Source: Toxorhynchites rutilus septentrionalis
Lineage: Eukaryota > Arthropoda > Insecta > Diptera > Culicidae
Length of the DNA stretch: 64,000 nt
NCBI RefSeq assembly: GCF_029784135.1
Contig: NC_073746.1
Location: 183,339,983-183,403,982 of the forward strand
Direction of reading: 5' to 3'
Part shown: positions 1-12,189 of the stretch, in pieces
Position numbering within the stretch: the stretch's first letter is position 1
Layout: the number at the start of each line of letters is the position of its first letter
Notes under the pieces: model-generated
Told to the model about the DNA's origin: nothing
What the model saw: the letters and a program-made list of their open reading frames with translations, nothing else
Databases searched by the model: none
Made by a program: the position numbers and the translations under genes

Positions 1-866
1 GTTCTATGAACTTATTTGGGTGAGATATTTTGCTATGAACATTGCCAGTCGTGATTGAAATAAGTCTTAGAAACAAGTCTGAACTTCAGAATATTTTGGA
101 GAACATAGAACATCTGATATTTATATAAATTCAAGGATAGTGTAGCACGCACTGTGCGCTAACCGTATTGAATTCGAAAGTAAAAGTGAGAGAAAAAAAG
201 CACTGAGTTGAAGAAAAGGTCGATCCAAGCTAAATACACATTAGATCGGTCGAACGATGAATGTCAAAAAACAAATTGGTCAAGGGATAGGAAGAGTGAG
301 TGAGGGATATTATCTATACATTGTGAATTTATCTTACATAAAATGGGTAAAACTGAAGCACACATATAAAAAACTGGATAAAACTGGGTGATATTTCAAA
401 AAACTCTAAGATTTCAGGATTTAACTGTTTGACTGGATCGAGAGAAAAAAAAACTGGAAGAATCCAGTTTAAACTGGAACATTGGCAACGCTGGTTGGGG
501 GACATATGACATTATTTACCTATTTGACGTTTCAAGGCACGACGCTACGAGGCAACGCTAGTTTGGATGTAGTTTATAATAATTTAATTTTTGAGGAAAC
601 AACCTGTATAATGTAATCGAAGATTGCGAACGAACACACGAATACAGCACACTATTTATCTATCTATCCGATAAATAGTGTCTGTGTAAGCTTAGTTTCT
701 TAGTTTTTAAGCGTATTTGAGCTTAGTTTTGATATTTATTTATGTGTGAATAATTCAATGGATTGCACATACATGAATCACTGATGTCGATATATACGAA
801 ATATGTTATGTTTCGGGACTGGTAGTAAAATGACTTTTGAACAAATTATTTTAATAATTATTGATT
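1..866. other. Unrecognised AT-rich DNA
   Basis: I see no convincing reading frame or known repeat here. Around 345-480 a run of phrases built on aaaactgg is loosely repeated. A clean hairpin is listed separately at 650-680. Confidence 0.4.
650..680. repeat. 11-bp inverted repeat (hairpin)
   Basis: CACTATTTATC at 650-660 is followed, after a 9-base loop made of tatctatcc, by its exact reverse complement at 670-680. No flanking element could be recognised, so it may be the tip of a small foldback repeat or chance. Confidence 0.6.
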
Positions 867-965
867 TTATTCCTCAAAGTAGTTTCCTCTAGCTTCAATA
901 TACTTTTCACATCGATTTAATACCGATTCAAATTCGTACTTTAGCTCATTTTGAGAAATGGTGTT
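867..965 (-). pseudogene. mariner-like transposase, C-terminal fragment
   Basis: Read on the minus strand, one frame gives NELKYEFESVLNRCEKYIEA followed by RGNYFEE and a stop at 867-869. A short charged helix ending in G-x-YFE is the usual tail of mariner-family transposases. Only about 33 codons remain; the catalytic core is not visible upstream (plus-strand 966 onward). Just beyond the stop lies a TTTCGGGACT-like phrase that could be the remnant of the terminal repeat. Family is inferred from the tail alone, so a related Tc1/mariner clade is possible. Confidence 0.45.
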
Positions 966-1500
966 TGGCGTTTCGGTTGGAGTCGTTCGAAAGGACAATA
1001 CCAAAATGTCATAAAAATGTTGTCTCGATATTTAGGATAAGAGAAAACTCACATGGTGCAAAATTTTGGATGCAGACATGATCTCGAGTCAAACATTGAC
1101 GCACGATCGAAATTCAGTAATAAATAATTAAATCAAGTTACTATATGTTTGAAAGTATTGTAAAAAAATCAAACCATTTTGTTAGAGATAGAAGGGCTTC
1201 CATCGCTTGTACTCAATATCCATTAACGTGAACTGGCTTATCCATAAATAATATAGAGCGATGGGTAATCATGAAAGAGTACTGTCGCAATAGTTGCGAC
1301 AAACCTCCACTAAAATGCTCAGTGTATCACGAAAGGGAACGCATCCCTCTCGAATCAAACAGCGAATTGCTGACAGTTGAATACAATTGAAGATGGCGAA
1401 TAAATAGATGGAAATGGACTAAAGGAAAGAAGGTATAGAATTGTGTAGAGAATTTGAAGAAGGAAAGATAAATAGTTATAAAAAGTTAATTGAGAAGTTT
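966..1500. other. Unrecognised spacer
   Basis: No supported gene. A small perfect inverted repeat, GTCGCAA-tag-TTGCGAC, lies at 1284-1300. Confidence 0.4.
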
Positions 1501-1906
1501 TTTTTGACGTAGAACTACGTCTTTATAAGAGTGCCAAATCAGAAAACTAACGTGTCACGTTTTTATGCAATGAAGTTAACGTTAATAAACGGATTCTGGC
1601 GATTTACATACCAAACGAATCGGAAATTCCCTAAGATTTGTTTGATATGCTATACATTACAATCCCATAGTATGTATTTGGTTTAAATTGATGAAAATTG
1701 GAAGCATTCCCATTTTCTCATACATTTGTTCTGTCCATTTGTGTGCTTTTCCGAACAGAGCTGTCAATAACGAGCAACTTATCGAGGAGCAACGGAGGGG
1801 AAATCGCAAGATGTAAAATCTCCGTGAACAAAAGAAAATAAAAATAACGAAGGGGAATATTTGCCTAGAGTATAAACAGTGGATCTTGCTGAGGCAAACT
1901 TCATTC
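1501..1906 (+). repeat. Palindrome-headed dispersed repeat, copy 1
   Basis: The repeat opens with the near-palindrome GACGTAGAACTACGTC (1506-1521) and continues as about 400 bp that recur with moderate divergence at 33636-34030 in the same orientation. Truncated inverted copies lie at 17600-17806 and 19130-19326. Shared landmarks are gttaacgttaat, catttgttctgtccatttgt, gagctgtcaataacgagcaa and gagtataaacagtgga. There is no coding potential. It behaves like a non-autonomous DNA element, but I could not define a matching far-end terminal repeat. Confidence 0.7.
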
Positions 1907-2480
1907 TTCGTGAGGACACCAACTGGACAATACCGTTGCTGGGCGAGCTGGACGGCGAGGGATCGAATGGTTTTCTCAAGGCAATGGGGGTGGAGGAGTA
2001 ATATGAGGAAAGAGTAGAGTTTTCCAAGGGCCTTTTTGAAGGCTAAAACGAATGAACTGAAGAAGTTTCAAGTCTCTTTAATTCAACAAGGAAAGGAAGG
2101 AAAAGCAAACTTTCAGTATCGTGTTAGATACGAAATAATGAACATCGCTTGTTCTTCCTTGTTTTGCGCCATCACATGTCTTCGTTTCGGACTGAGCTGT
2201 GGACGCGACCAAATTACTCACTCGCTGATGTCTCTGTGCAATGCCATTGCATCATTGCATCAAACTGACGCCATTGCATTTATGTTTTGAGCTACACAAT
2301 TGTGTGGGGAATCATCAAGCTAGGCTATCGTCAGCTCACCAAGAATATAAATGTTCTAGAATTCTGTCAGTGATTTGGTTTCGCATGACGGTAGGAGACT
2401 CTCTCCACAAATGATGACAGCGAAGCTAATCTAGACTGTTTCGTAGTTGCTCTACGTGACTGACCTGAACCAACCAAATT
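1907..2480. other. Unrecognised spacer
   Basis: Short open frames only, several starting at TTG. Around 2260-2300 the phrase ccattgcatcattgcatc is locally repetitive. Nothing here supports a gene. Confidence 0.35.
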
Positions 2481-2489
2481 GCACAAAGA

Positions 2490-2690
2490 ACACACATAAT
2501 GACAATTGGGACTGTGCAATTTTCGATGATTCGAGCTTTAAATGGTCAATAACGACGCCGGCCACGTCCTTACTGTCACCAGAGGAAGGGAAGGAATGTT
2601 AGTATGATATTCGCCGTCCGAAGGCCAGAAGGGTCGCCTCCATAGCGTGGTTCCGTAGCGTTTATCATGGAAGGGATAGTTGTTAGTGGG
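2490..2690 (-). repeat. Dispersed repeat, inverted partner of 53160-53390
   Basis: This stretch matches the reverse complement of 53160-53390. Shared blocks include gccggccacgtccttac, ggaagggaaggaatgtta, and the phrase for gaaggccagaa with gtcgcctc and tagcgtggttcc. It is GC-richer than its surroundings and has no conserved reading frame. It could be part of an LTR or the body of a large DNA element; I cannot tell. Confidence 0.65.
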
Positions 2691-2744
2691 AATGGTTAAG
2701 AAAAATCAAGATTCACTGGGGTAAGTGATGTGATTCTAAAAACG

Positions 2745-3330
2745 TGAACTCTCAACTATTCGGCGAAAATAGATTTGAAGAAAATATACATTCTTATCGA
2801 ACCAGTTATGCATTTCGTTATTCATCGTACGTAGTACATAGATATTTTCCTGGCCTGAGATGGTCATAAGAAACCTCTAAAAACTATTGGTTTGGCGAAA
2901 TATTCCGTTATTCCACACGCGTTTCTTCATTCAATCCCATTCGTAGCGATAGAGGGTTAAAGTTAAGAAACCTGAGAAGGTAACCGAGAGAACTCCTCTA
3001 AAATTGATCGGCCCGGTGATATATTCTTTCATTTATCACGCAAACGGTTTAAAGAACTCCAATCGTGACGGAGTAAAATTTTCTTTGGGGAACCTGAGAA
3101 GGTAGCCAAGAGAACTCCTCTATAACCAATCGATCCGGCAATTTCTTCCGTTATTCATCGCTCGTACGCTTTGTAGAATTCGTGACGGAAAAGAGTCATC
3201 CTTAGGAAACCTGAGAAGGTCACCGAGAGAAATCAGAAATCAGTCGGACCTGTGATATGCTCCGTGAACCATCGAGCATATTCTGCACACTGTCGCTACG
3301 AAAATTTTAGTCTAAACAACCGATCCGCGA
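2745..3330. repeat. Degenerate tandem array, period about 120 bp
   Basis: The phrase aacctgagaagg starts at 2969, 3091 and 3208, spacings of 122 and 117. Each is followed by an accgagagaactcctc-like block, an (aa)tcgatcCGG-like block and a ttccgttattcatcgc-like block. A more diverged unit lies upstream at about 2860 and half units at both ends. No unit-length ORF is maintained, so it reads as a minisatellite. Confidence 0.7.
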
Positions 3331-4785
3331 CACAAGCGGCAGACAACGCCAAACAAATATGTTATCCAAAAAACTTTCGATGAACAGATAATTTTGAACG
3401 GGAAAAAAATCGTACGTCTTTACAATAAACACAATCTGCATCATCTTTAAAACGTGCTCAAAGCGTCCGCAAAAATAATAAAATGGTAAATTTAACAACA
3501 AATACAATACAATTTACTCAAAAAAATATTATTATACACTTCGATGTTAATGTTGAAAATAATTTATTGTAACTTTTAAAAATTATGGCATTTTGTTTAT
3601 GCTCGCCCAACAAATATCCGTTTGTTCATTCCAAAATCGAAAGACCATTTTACGAATGAGAGGACTATTGTAAAATAACCCAACTATTAATCCATAATCG
3701 ATTAAACAAAAATTATAGACATCTCTAACTGTAGCAAACCTCCGCAGTATGAGCCGAACCTGATATCTAGAAAGAGCGTGAATTTGAAGACCGAACCTGG
3801 TTCTGGTTCATAAAAATCAGGAATCTAAAGTCAGGAACCAATCAATTGCAAACAACTAAAATGGCAGAACATCAAAATGTCCATCGTCATCATGTTTGCT
3901 CGTGCTGTTGAGATATCCGACTTCACGAACTCGGTGAAAACACGAACTTGCTCTCCTCCAGTTTTCAGACATATCAATCTGCGAGCAGAAATGAAATCAT
4001 AACAGCACCATAACACCATAACACGAAATACCGTTCTGAATCACACCCCGGACAGCCCCACGCCTCGGACCCTTCGCAACAACAACCAGAGATGCCCAAT
4101 GCCCCGATGATATAACTAAAGGGTTACTCTAAATAATCAATTGTGATAATAATTAATCAGGGCATCGAGCTTTTCAAGGCACTACTACAGAGTGTCCGAA
4201 ACATAAAGCCGTCCGAAATACGATTCAGAACGGCACATTGCTCTGAGAAAATATCAAAAGAAAGAGAGAAAGAAAGACAACTTAGCTCTTCATCCTGGCT
4301 GTGTCCGTGTAAACGCACACTTCTTCGATGCACTTCGACGCTCGTTCAGAGAATTGCACTACACAAATACACTACACAACTTTACACGCGCCCGTAACAA
4401 GGAACAACATGAACTTGGAAGCTTACGTCTCAGCGGTATGCATTTTTCGCTTATTTAAGAATAACACTTTTGAACAATTATATTTAATTTTCCTATCACA
4501 AAAACACATCCAAATATTAGTACTAACTGGGAAAAAATTGTTCGGACTGGTTAAGAAATATAATTTTTCCTAATAAAACACCAATGCCCTGAGAAAAAAA
4601 AATTATCTTAGCGAATAAAAACAACGACTGCATTCTACGAATACCTGAACGAGAACGAGACTGTTTGTTTTCTGTCATCATAATGGCTTCGTTGGTGCCT
4701 TTGACATTGCATCAATACATTGAACTGACGTTATGGTGAAGCAGGTGTTAAGGTTGTGCCCCGAAAAATTATTTGCGACTTGAAT
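3331..4785. other. Mostly unrecognised; possible exon-like start near 4409
   Basis: No gene can be supported. At about 4409 an ATG with a favourable aacaacATG context opens MNLEAYVSA and is followed by a GTATGC splice-donor-like site. The upstream 100 bases are rich in short ac-repeats, like a 5' UTR. This is too little to call an exon. Confidence 0.3.
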
Positions 4786-4855
4786 TCAACTACAGCGTAG
4801 TTCTATGTCAACAATGCGGTCGTGTCTTGAACACAACCTCCTTTGATTTTTTTAA
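4786..4855 (-). repeat. Palindrome-family repeat end
   Basis: The block GTAGTTCTATGTCAACAATG followed by cggtcgtgtcttg and acacaacctcct recurs at 34925-34985 and, weaker, at 49890-49930. It belongs to the set of repeats that carry the GTAG..CTAC palindrome near a terminus. The far boundary was not found. Confidence 0.6.
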
Positions 4856-6263
4856 AGATTTATTTGAACAATTTATACGAAAAGTTCAAGAACGTTACAA
4901 TGATTGATACAGGTAATGATAAATGAGCGGAAATACTTTGTTCTATAAACTCGATATTGAATCTATGAATTTCAGATAGTTCCAGTTAAAATTCAATCAG
5001 CTAGATAAAACACTAAACGTGAGTAGATTTTTTGATCAGGAATTCTAAATTTATAAAAAGTTAAGCTAAGAACAATGAGTAAAATTTATAACGCCCAATT
5101 GTCTAAAATTCCAGGAACTTTTTAGCTCATACCAAAAATAAAGAGTTCATAAAAAGGAAAAATGTTACGTGACGTTCAGTCTTATAATTTTATGTTGCTG
5201 TTGCTACAATTACGTTGCGTAATAGATTAATGAACCGATAGCAAATATTACTATAAACACATAAATTGTAATCATTTATGAATGACTGAAACTTAACTGC
5301 AACTCAAAACTCCAACGTGTGGTGAAAGGTTGACCTTCGACAGATGGTTCGTTGCGTGCCAATCTTGCTGTTGTTCGTAATGCAATAATTCCTCAGTCAG
5401 GAGGTTTATGTTTTGCTCGAAAGTACGTGGGTATCTTTTTCTCCATTTTATAAACAAATCGACTCAACTTCGCTGCCATTAAAAAATTGCGTTTTCTTAC
5501 ACTGTATTTTTCTCCATATAGTTCACGTCTACGTTGCTATTCCTGGACGATACCCGCGTAAAGTCAATTGGTACAAAGTGAAGGCAGTTTGAATCAGAGC
5601 TAGAAGTGTGTACAAAACGCCTGTTCCTCATCCCGAAGGTAATCAAATTTTATGGGTTTGGTGAATGGGGATTGCAATATACGTTTCGAAATTCTATACT
5701 CTGTTAGTGGTAATTGAAAGAAACAAAAATACATCCCACATCTACTAATCATTGGGACCATTTATCCTTGAAAGTTAAAGAATGCATATGCGTTGTCAAA
5801 TTTTCACCAACATCGTGTACATTTTCTCTTCCATGTTTGTACATGAACAGTCTAAATGAAAACATTACATTTTCAAATAATTCATCCTGGATTAGGTAAG
5901 GATTATCAACCCCCTCTCATTAAAACTTCCCATATAAAATTCTATGATAAAGATTGGTGCATGTTATATGTTTTATGTTAGGTGCATTTTCGCCCTTACC
6001 AATTCACTCACTTTAAACGATTATGCTTATGATGTCTGGCCAATATTACATCACCACTGCTGATCAGCAGCACGATAATCAACATCAACACTGTAATGAT
6101 AATCGACTTCCCACGTGAAGAAGATAATAGGGGTTATACATATGATTTGCATTGCGAGTTTCATTTTTCGTTTTGCTTACCACTGCACACAGTGTTCGGG
6201 CATCTTTTGTACACAATTATTACTGGTTCATTACTAGTGTATTGCGATTTGCGACGCGCTGCT
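4856..6263. other. Unrecognised AT-rich DNA
   Basis: Only short frames broken by frequent stops. No repeat recognised within the window and no promoter or splice pattern I would defend. Confidence 0.35.
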
Positions 6264-6646
6264 TTAACACGTTCGTCTCGCTGTCACCCAGATATGGGTG
6301 ACACTTTCCTCGTTCAAATTGAATAATTTTTTAGCAGGAATTTTATAGAATAGGTACTTAAATGTAACTATAGGATATGCAGCAAAATAATAAAATCATA
6401 ACCATATGATTATTATGTTTATTCTATACTTTATATTAATTTATAGTGTACTGCAGTTTTAGCGAAACCAATATACTGACTTCGGCAAGAGTTATTGTTG
6501 GCAATTCGCCTTCAAATTGAACAAAATATTGCTAGACCATTTAAAAGTTGTCTACAAACAAAGTTTGATCTTCATTCAATAATTTATTCGCAAGTTTGGC
6601 CTCGCAAGAAACTCAAAAAGGTCGCGTTAGGCGACGAACGTGTTAA
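6264..6646. mobile_element. TTAA-target MITE with CACGTTCGTC ends
   Basis: TTAACACGTTCGTC at 6264-6277 is matched exactly by its reverse complement at 6633-6646. The outer TTAA on each side fits a duplicated TTAA target, leaving a 375-bp element with a CACGTTCGTC terminal repeat. There is an internal hairpin at gtcacccagatatgggtgac. It encodes nothing. TTAA target use suggests mobilisation by a piggyBac-type transposase; that is inference. Confidence 0.7.
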
Positions 6647-6884
6647 GAGCGTGCATAAATAAACAATACTTTCCGGATACTGCGAGCCACTCCCGCTCGC
6701 GTCTAAAGGGGCGAGGAGTTAGGCTGTGCGAAGAAGATTTGCAGCAAATCTGGATGCATTTGCTTATCAGGGAGCAGAACACACTATAAATATGTGCGGT
6801 TCCATGAACCACGCAACGGAAGTTCCACCAATTATTATGTTTTTAAACATTTTTATTTAGCTTGCCACAACAAATTTTTTTTTG

Positions 6885-7235
6885 TAACATGTTTGTCTGT
6901 CCTACATCAATAGAAATTTGGTCCTCTTCCTGTTGACCGATTGATCTTAAATTTGGAACACACTTTTATCTCTGCAGTCATTATAAAACTGCGTATTTCC
7001 TGTTTTTGAAAATCCAAATGGCAGCCGCTACAAAATGGCAGATTATATATTTTCTCAATATGCCATCAATATCAGTATCGAATGAAATTATTTGACTAAT
7101 AGAATATAGTACATTATGAAATCTTTCCAAAAAAACGAATGAATTAAAATTACAAAACATATTTTTTGATGGTTTTATTGCTCAGAAACATATCAATGAT
7201 AAAAGTGTACTAAAACTAGAAAATGAAAAAGTAAA
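6885..7235 (+). repeat. GGCGG-phrase repeat, copy 1
   Basis: A copy of the same family as 23565-23954 plus 26494-26700. Common text includes tgttgaccgattgatctt, atctctgcagtcattata and the phrase ccaaatggcagccgctac with aaaatggc. The 3' part (7080-7235, around ttatttgactaatagaa and aagtgtactaaaact) matches the tail of the copy ending near 26740. Non-coding; superfamily unknown. Confidence 0.7.
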
Positions 7236-7245
7236 AAAAAATTAA

Positions 7246-8446
7246 GTTAAACGGTTCCATTGTGATTAAACGAAATAATAATACAGATAATGTACTAAAA
7301 GGTTAAAAATAATAAGGCAAGTAGCAGTTAGCAGTTATTACACCCATTCCTTCATCAATCTAGGATACTAATGAGACTGAAATGAAATCGTTAGTGGTTT
7401 CATCATATTCCCCACGATTTTATTTTAGTCTCATGAGCCCTAGATTGATGAAGGAATGGATGTGGTAACTTCTAACTGTTACTTGCCTAACTATTTTTAA
7501 GCTTTTAGTACCTTTTTTTTTTATTTATTTATTTTACAAACATCAACAGGCTTATCATGTTTGCCCTAATGACAGAGAATTAATTATTAAATAATAAAAC
7601 TATATAACTAAATATTAAACCTTTAACAATTATAACTACTTAAGAACAGCAGAATAGAGTGCTTTGAGGGACGAACGGGAAATGTGATAATCAAAACAAG
7701 AACTACAAAGATTGACCACACGACACATACTGGTTATGGGTTCATTGTAGCCGTAATTTGTACGAGATGGTGGAAAGTACAAGTAGTTACGGGTACGCAA
7801 ATTGCGATGACTAATGTTAAAATGAATTAAGTATAGCAATTCGGGGCAATCGGTATTTGATAAAATAATATCAGATACAAAAAGCGCTTTGGCAACATTC
7901 CTACGAGAGCCCAATGAATCCAATCCTATGAGACTACAGCGATCCTCGTAGCTGGGCAGATTCAATGGGTTATTCCATGGCAGATTACGCAAGGAAAATC
8001 GAACAAATTTTCGCTGAATCGACTCAATACGCACACGTCACAATGTCCACACGTCTCAAAATTTCACCGTGCAGTCTATATTCAAAGCTTATCAATGTGC
8101 GATTTCGAGAAAACGAAATAACCGAACATTTGGATGGATTTAAGATCATTCTATTCGTTGCGCACCATTCAGCAAAAATATTCAGCTGTTCTTGCAGAAA
8201 CTCCGCATCTCCAGTGGAATTCACGCGGAAAAACAACTTGAAGTCATCGGCGTAGGAGAGCTTCAGGCACTTCAGACGAAAATTGACGTCATTAAGGTAT
8301 AGCAGAATTAATATGAGCCGAGGTGGCTCCCTTGCGGAACACCAGACGTTACACGGAAAGAAGAAGATATAGTGTCTCCAATTTTCACCGACATAATACG
8401 ATTATCTGTTTTATTATTACGTTTAATCACAATGAAACTGTTTAAC
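7246..8446. mobile_element. TTAA foldback MITE, copy 1, split by a LINE
   Basis: The element begins GTTAAACGGTTCCATTGTGA after TTAA at 7242-7245 and ends with the inverted form at 8446, before TTAA at 8447-8450. Its two halves are long near-complementary arms, so the uninterrupted element (about 320 bp) would fold into one hairpin. Landmarks are ggcaagtagcagttagcagt on the left and aactgttacttgcct on the right. The right arm is interrupted at 7512-8393 by a retrotransposon. A second copy lies at 29546-30968. Confidence 0.85.
7512..8393 (-). mobile_element. jockey-like LINE fragment inserted in the MITE
   Basis: A 5'-truncated minus-strand non-LTR element. Its poly(A) and ATTT tail appear as poly-T at 7512-7535. 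In order it encodes reverse transcriptase motifs SGVPQGSHLG, YADDFKLF, WCATNRMILNPSKCSVISF, then IESIQRKFVRFSLRNLPW and YEDRCSLIGLDSL to a stop at about 7636. Between 8034 and 8024 the frame jumps, and the RT thumb region is deleted. A frameshift sits just after SHLG. Flanks TAGTAC (7506-7511) and TAATAC (8394-8399) look like a slightly diverged target duplication. Confidence 0.8.
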
Positions 8447-8452
8447 TTAAAG

Positions 8453-8690
8453 TTTGACATACAAATGAAACACAAATTTCTGCCTAACTCGAGAACTAAT
8501 CAAACAAATTGAGCCAAATTTGGCATGTTGAGGTCTTAGAGCGCAACAAATGTTTCTATGGTGGTTAGACATCCCTCCCCTCCTTTCTAAGGGGGGCTGC
8601 CGTACAAATGAGAAAAAAAATTAAATAGCTCAAGAACTAATCAAGCAAACGGAACCGGAATTTGACCCTCCTCTAGATTGGAGGGTGTCC
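8453..8690 (+). repeat. Helitron-type internal repeat, about 1.6 units
   Basis: Text such as atgaaacacaaatttctgcc, tcgagaactaatcaa and ctatggtggttagaca matches the 141-bp units at 62388-62930. Only one unit and part of a second remain. The phrase ataaaaatggatcgccgaat near 8864 may be another part of the same element type. Assignment to Helitrons rests on the better-preserved copy downstream. Confidence 0.65.
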
Positions 8691-9288
8691 CATAAAAATA
8701 TCACACATATTTCAACCAAACATGACATGTGAAATTTTGAAAAATTCAATTCCCATATGTTCTACAATTACATAGTGGCAAGTGTGTTGATCTTTGTTAG
8801 AAAGTGGAAATGGATTTTAATGATATAAAACACACTCCTAATCTTCTTCTATCTATTGAATAAAAATGGATCGCCGAATATGTTGATAAGACCAAAACTC
8901 GAGGAAGGAATTGTCCGATTTAGGGCTGTGTTTATTCTATTTTCTGTATCAAACATTTATTCCATGTAACGGAGAAACATGTTATTTGCAAGTGGTTGAA
9001 AAATCTCGAACGAGAATTGTGTCTGAAAAAAAAACTGATATTATAATGACGAGTTTTGGTAGAAGAACTAGGAATTTTATAGTAAAAGGTAATTTTAAAG
9101 GGTCGATTAGAAGATCTCATGTCTCATGTCTAAAATATCAAGGAAATCTCTTCTCTAAAGCTCAAGTTTTACTGTTAATATGATACCACATCAGATTAGG
9201 ATAAATAAGATTACGCTTAGAATTCCAACCTTCATTCCAAATTTTCGACAGAGAAGAGTGCGTAAATTCGTTCTATATAAAACGTATA
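8691..9288. other. Unrecognised DNA
   Basis: A 90-codon open frame (8911-9183) starts at TTG and resembles nothing I know. It may contain decayed Helitron sequence near 8860-8930. Confidence 0.35.
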
Positions 9289-9382
9289 CAGGGAAACTTC
9301 GATATAACGTACATTTCACTTTGATTATTGTACGTTATACCGAAGCATAAAAAGAATCAGAAATAGAGCTCAGATTTTTTTT

Positions 9383-9521
9383 CTATTATAGTGATTTTCA
9401 ACACATTTCGGCTGGTTCGTCACTTTTACTTCCATTTTTGGAAGAATGTCGGGTGTGAGAATGGAGCTCGTGATCTCATGCGTGAGAGGTATGGATGTTA
9501 CCACTACGCCAGATCGCCTCC
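9383..9521 (-). mobile_element. Short tRNA-derived SINE (family B)
   Basis: On the minus strand it starts GGAGGCGATCTGGCGTAGTG, an A-box-like head, followed by a degraded B box and the ccattttt/tggaagt hairpin. It ends gaaaatcactataatagaaa with the A-tail seen as poly-T at about 9375-9382. TCAGATT flanks it (9370-9376 and 9524-9530). The 55560-55717 copy is the best preserved. It lies inside pogo element 1 and so is younger. Confidence 0.8.
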
Positions 9522-9845
9522 TTTCAGATTACTTTATTTTGTTGTCGTTTGAGTATGGTTAGTAAATAAAGATGATAAATTTAACTAGTAGGTAAAGTCA
9601 ACATTTCTCGCCATTTTTTCCTTCATATTTTTCTTCTTTAAGCGTAAATAGTTAAATAACCAAAAAATTAAAAAGCACATTGAAACCAAAATCTGTTACA
9701 TTTATCAAATGCAGAAAAAAAGTAAAACACTTTTTTTTGAGAATTTTTGACTTTAAGCAAACCAATTCATAGAAATGATAAAAGGAAACATAACCTTCCG
9801 TGATGATGTTATCAGGCCACTTCTCGAGTTCTTCTACATGTAATG

Positions 9846-10905
9846 TTATCCTGGTTGATGATTGGCAAAGCACCCTGCGCATTTATAGATCAATCTGCTC
9901 TTCATCGTCCTCAACCACAACATTTTCATTGTGATTTTCGTCTTCCGGACCAACTGATGCCGAAATTCGAAGGATTTCCTTATCGTCTTGTTCCATGTGC
10001 AAGATGGAATATCAGCTGATGGGTTGAGCACTTTCTTAACGATTTCTTTGTCTTTTAGGATCTCAAACTCGGCGTCTTCTTTGCCATTTACATCCAATTG
10101 GTGTATACGGATCGGTTGGTGATGTTCGGAGGCAAAACTAATGAATCACTCGTTCGCTCCATCACTCGTTTGTAGTTTCTCTGCACTGTAAAGATCCGAG
10201 AGATTATCGAGAACATGAACGGCTTTAAGGATGGCTTAATCAGGCTTCAAAAAATGTATCGTCCGAGAGACAAGTTGTTCGAGAAACCAGCCTCTGAACA
10301 AATCTCGCATAATCCGTGAAGTTATCGATGCTTTGTTGTAAACATGCAGATCGTTAAGGTTATTAAAAATTCAATGATTGTTCAACTTTCCAATTAACAA
10401 GTGTGGAAGGTTATGACTTCCATCCATGTTTGCAAACGGAAACGTAAAGCGCTTCTTATTCACTTCTTTTTTTTTGTTTTAAAGAGATTTTAAACTTTCC
10501 AGTTCATTCGCCTCTATTCTTATTCACTTTTGTCTAAGGAGCATTTAACGAGTCTCTGTCGATGGAATGATTTTATAGCATAAGCCACTCTCGTATGCGT
10601 TGAATATTTGACATGGTTAGAAATTCTGGCTCCACATTTCCACAGAGAACTCTTCCACGTTCAAAAGATAGGTCTCTTTGAAACGCTTTCTCTTCGTTGC
10701 AAAACAGTTGACGAATAAAAACTTGTCTTTCCTGGCGCGATTAATGTTGCTGACTTTTGAACACTATCTGATGTAGTACTTCCGCATAATTGACTTAATT
10801 AACACTTCTTGAACCGCATTCTCAAAATTTCTTAGAAAGCGGTCCAAAGAACAACAGATCGCTTTAATCCCCAGAAAAGACTTTTCGAACTTTCGAAGCC
10901 ATTTT
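9846..10905 (-). pseudogene. Decayed pogo/Tigger-like transposase
   Basis: A minus-strand relic inside the TA-flanked element. A possible N terminus (MKMASKVRKVFSG) lies at about 10905, with stops soon after. The last frame (10097-9846) is acidic and charged, with DAEFEILKDKEIVKK, as in the C-terminal tail of many Tigger-type proteins. The DDE core cannot be read continuously. The assignment leans on the terminal repeats more than on the protein. Confidence 0.4.
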
Positions 10906-11234
10906 CATTAAATACATTTAATATTAATATTAAACTTAAATCAATATATCATAAACAATGCAGTGCTACCAACATCTAACAATGAAACATAATATTGACG
11001 TTGAATTTTGAAATAACGATTTGTACTTTTTTTCATTAACACAAGTGTACACATATTTTGAAACATGCAAAAAACGAAATTATTTTTATGAAAATTCCAA
11101 TGCCCTAAGGCCACTCAATAACCTCTGTGAAACTTAAGATTGACAGGATTATTAAATTAATTGTTCATGAAACTTTAGGTATCGATTCTGCAGTGAATTT
11201 TTACAAATGTGTACGTTATATCGAAATGACCCTG

Positions 11235-12180
11235 TAATACATAATACATATCAAGTATCCGATCACGGCTGCTATAGTCCGTATTTATAAAATTAATAAC
11301 AAACTGAATAACAGACATGGAATTAATTTTAAAAAAATGCCTCGGAACGCATTATTTGGCAGGAATCAAGGACTGAATCTTTGCTTACAGGCGTGAATAA
11401 ACTCATTTGGAGATGATGGGGTGATGCACGGACTGAAAACACGGCTAATCCTCAAAGCGTATAAACAAACAAATTTACCATATTTAGAGCACTTTTTCAA
11501 AGTCATACCACCACTTCATGAATAATTTAGCAGCCGGACGTTTGCGAAGGTACACACTCACAACGAGCGAGGGTGAGTCGCGACGGAGAGATGATTTCCA
11601 GTTATGATTATGGGCCATAGCAGAAAGGGGAGGCGGCCACATGGTACCAAGCGCTATGCTAAGTAAACAGTTTTCATTCCTCTTCCTGACGAAAAGAGGG
11701 ACAATCAGCAAATACAACTGTGTAATCGGCCAAGGACAATCGTACTGTTTGACATTTAGCTTGATAAAATAGGAAACAGGAAAACCGTAAAGCTAACATC
11801 TCATAAAATGAGCATGAGACCAGATGGAAGCATTTTCTTGGGAATGCCAATCCTCTATGCTTTTCGTGTGTCATAAACCACTGCCAGTGGTTGCCTCACC
11901 CGATTCAGTCGATTTGTATCCAAAGGATGCGTATAGTTTGTGGCTGGGGATTACATTTAACCATTTGCTACGGTCGTGTCAACATAATAAAATATGTAAT
12001 AAGGATTTGTGACATCTCGAGAGATTGAGATGCAAGGTCGATGCTCTATGCGATTCATCAATACATGAGTATAGCAAAGGGGTTTTTTTCACATAATTTA
12101 TCCTTTACGAGCGAATTCAAACATATTTAGCAAATCCTGATTAATTATTCCGTTTGTTTGCGTAGTCTTTGAGGTGATAG
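11235..12180. other. Unrecognised DNA
   Basis: Several 60-80 codon frames on both strands overlap at 11484-12012, none with a recognisable family or splice context. No repeat partner seen in this window. Confidence 0.35.
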
Positions 12181-12189
12181 CGTGTTTCT

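Larger units (their letters stand above)
9289..11234 (-). mobile_element. pogo/Tigger-like DNA transposon 1
   Basis: Terminal repeats CAGGGAAACTTCGATATAAC (9289) and the inverted form of CAGGGTCATTTCGATATAAC (ending 11234) are flanked by TA on both sides (9287-9288, 11235-11236). CAG ends, a TA duplication and the cgatataacg core fit pogo-like elements. It carries a minus-strand relic coding region and a SINE (9383-9521). Length 1946 bp. Confidence 0.75.
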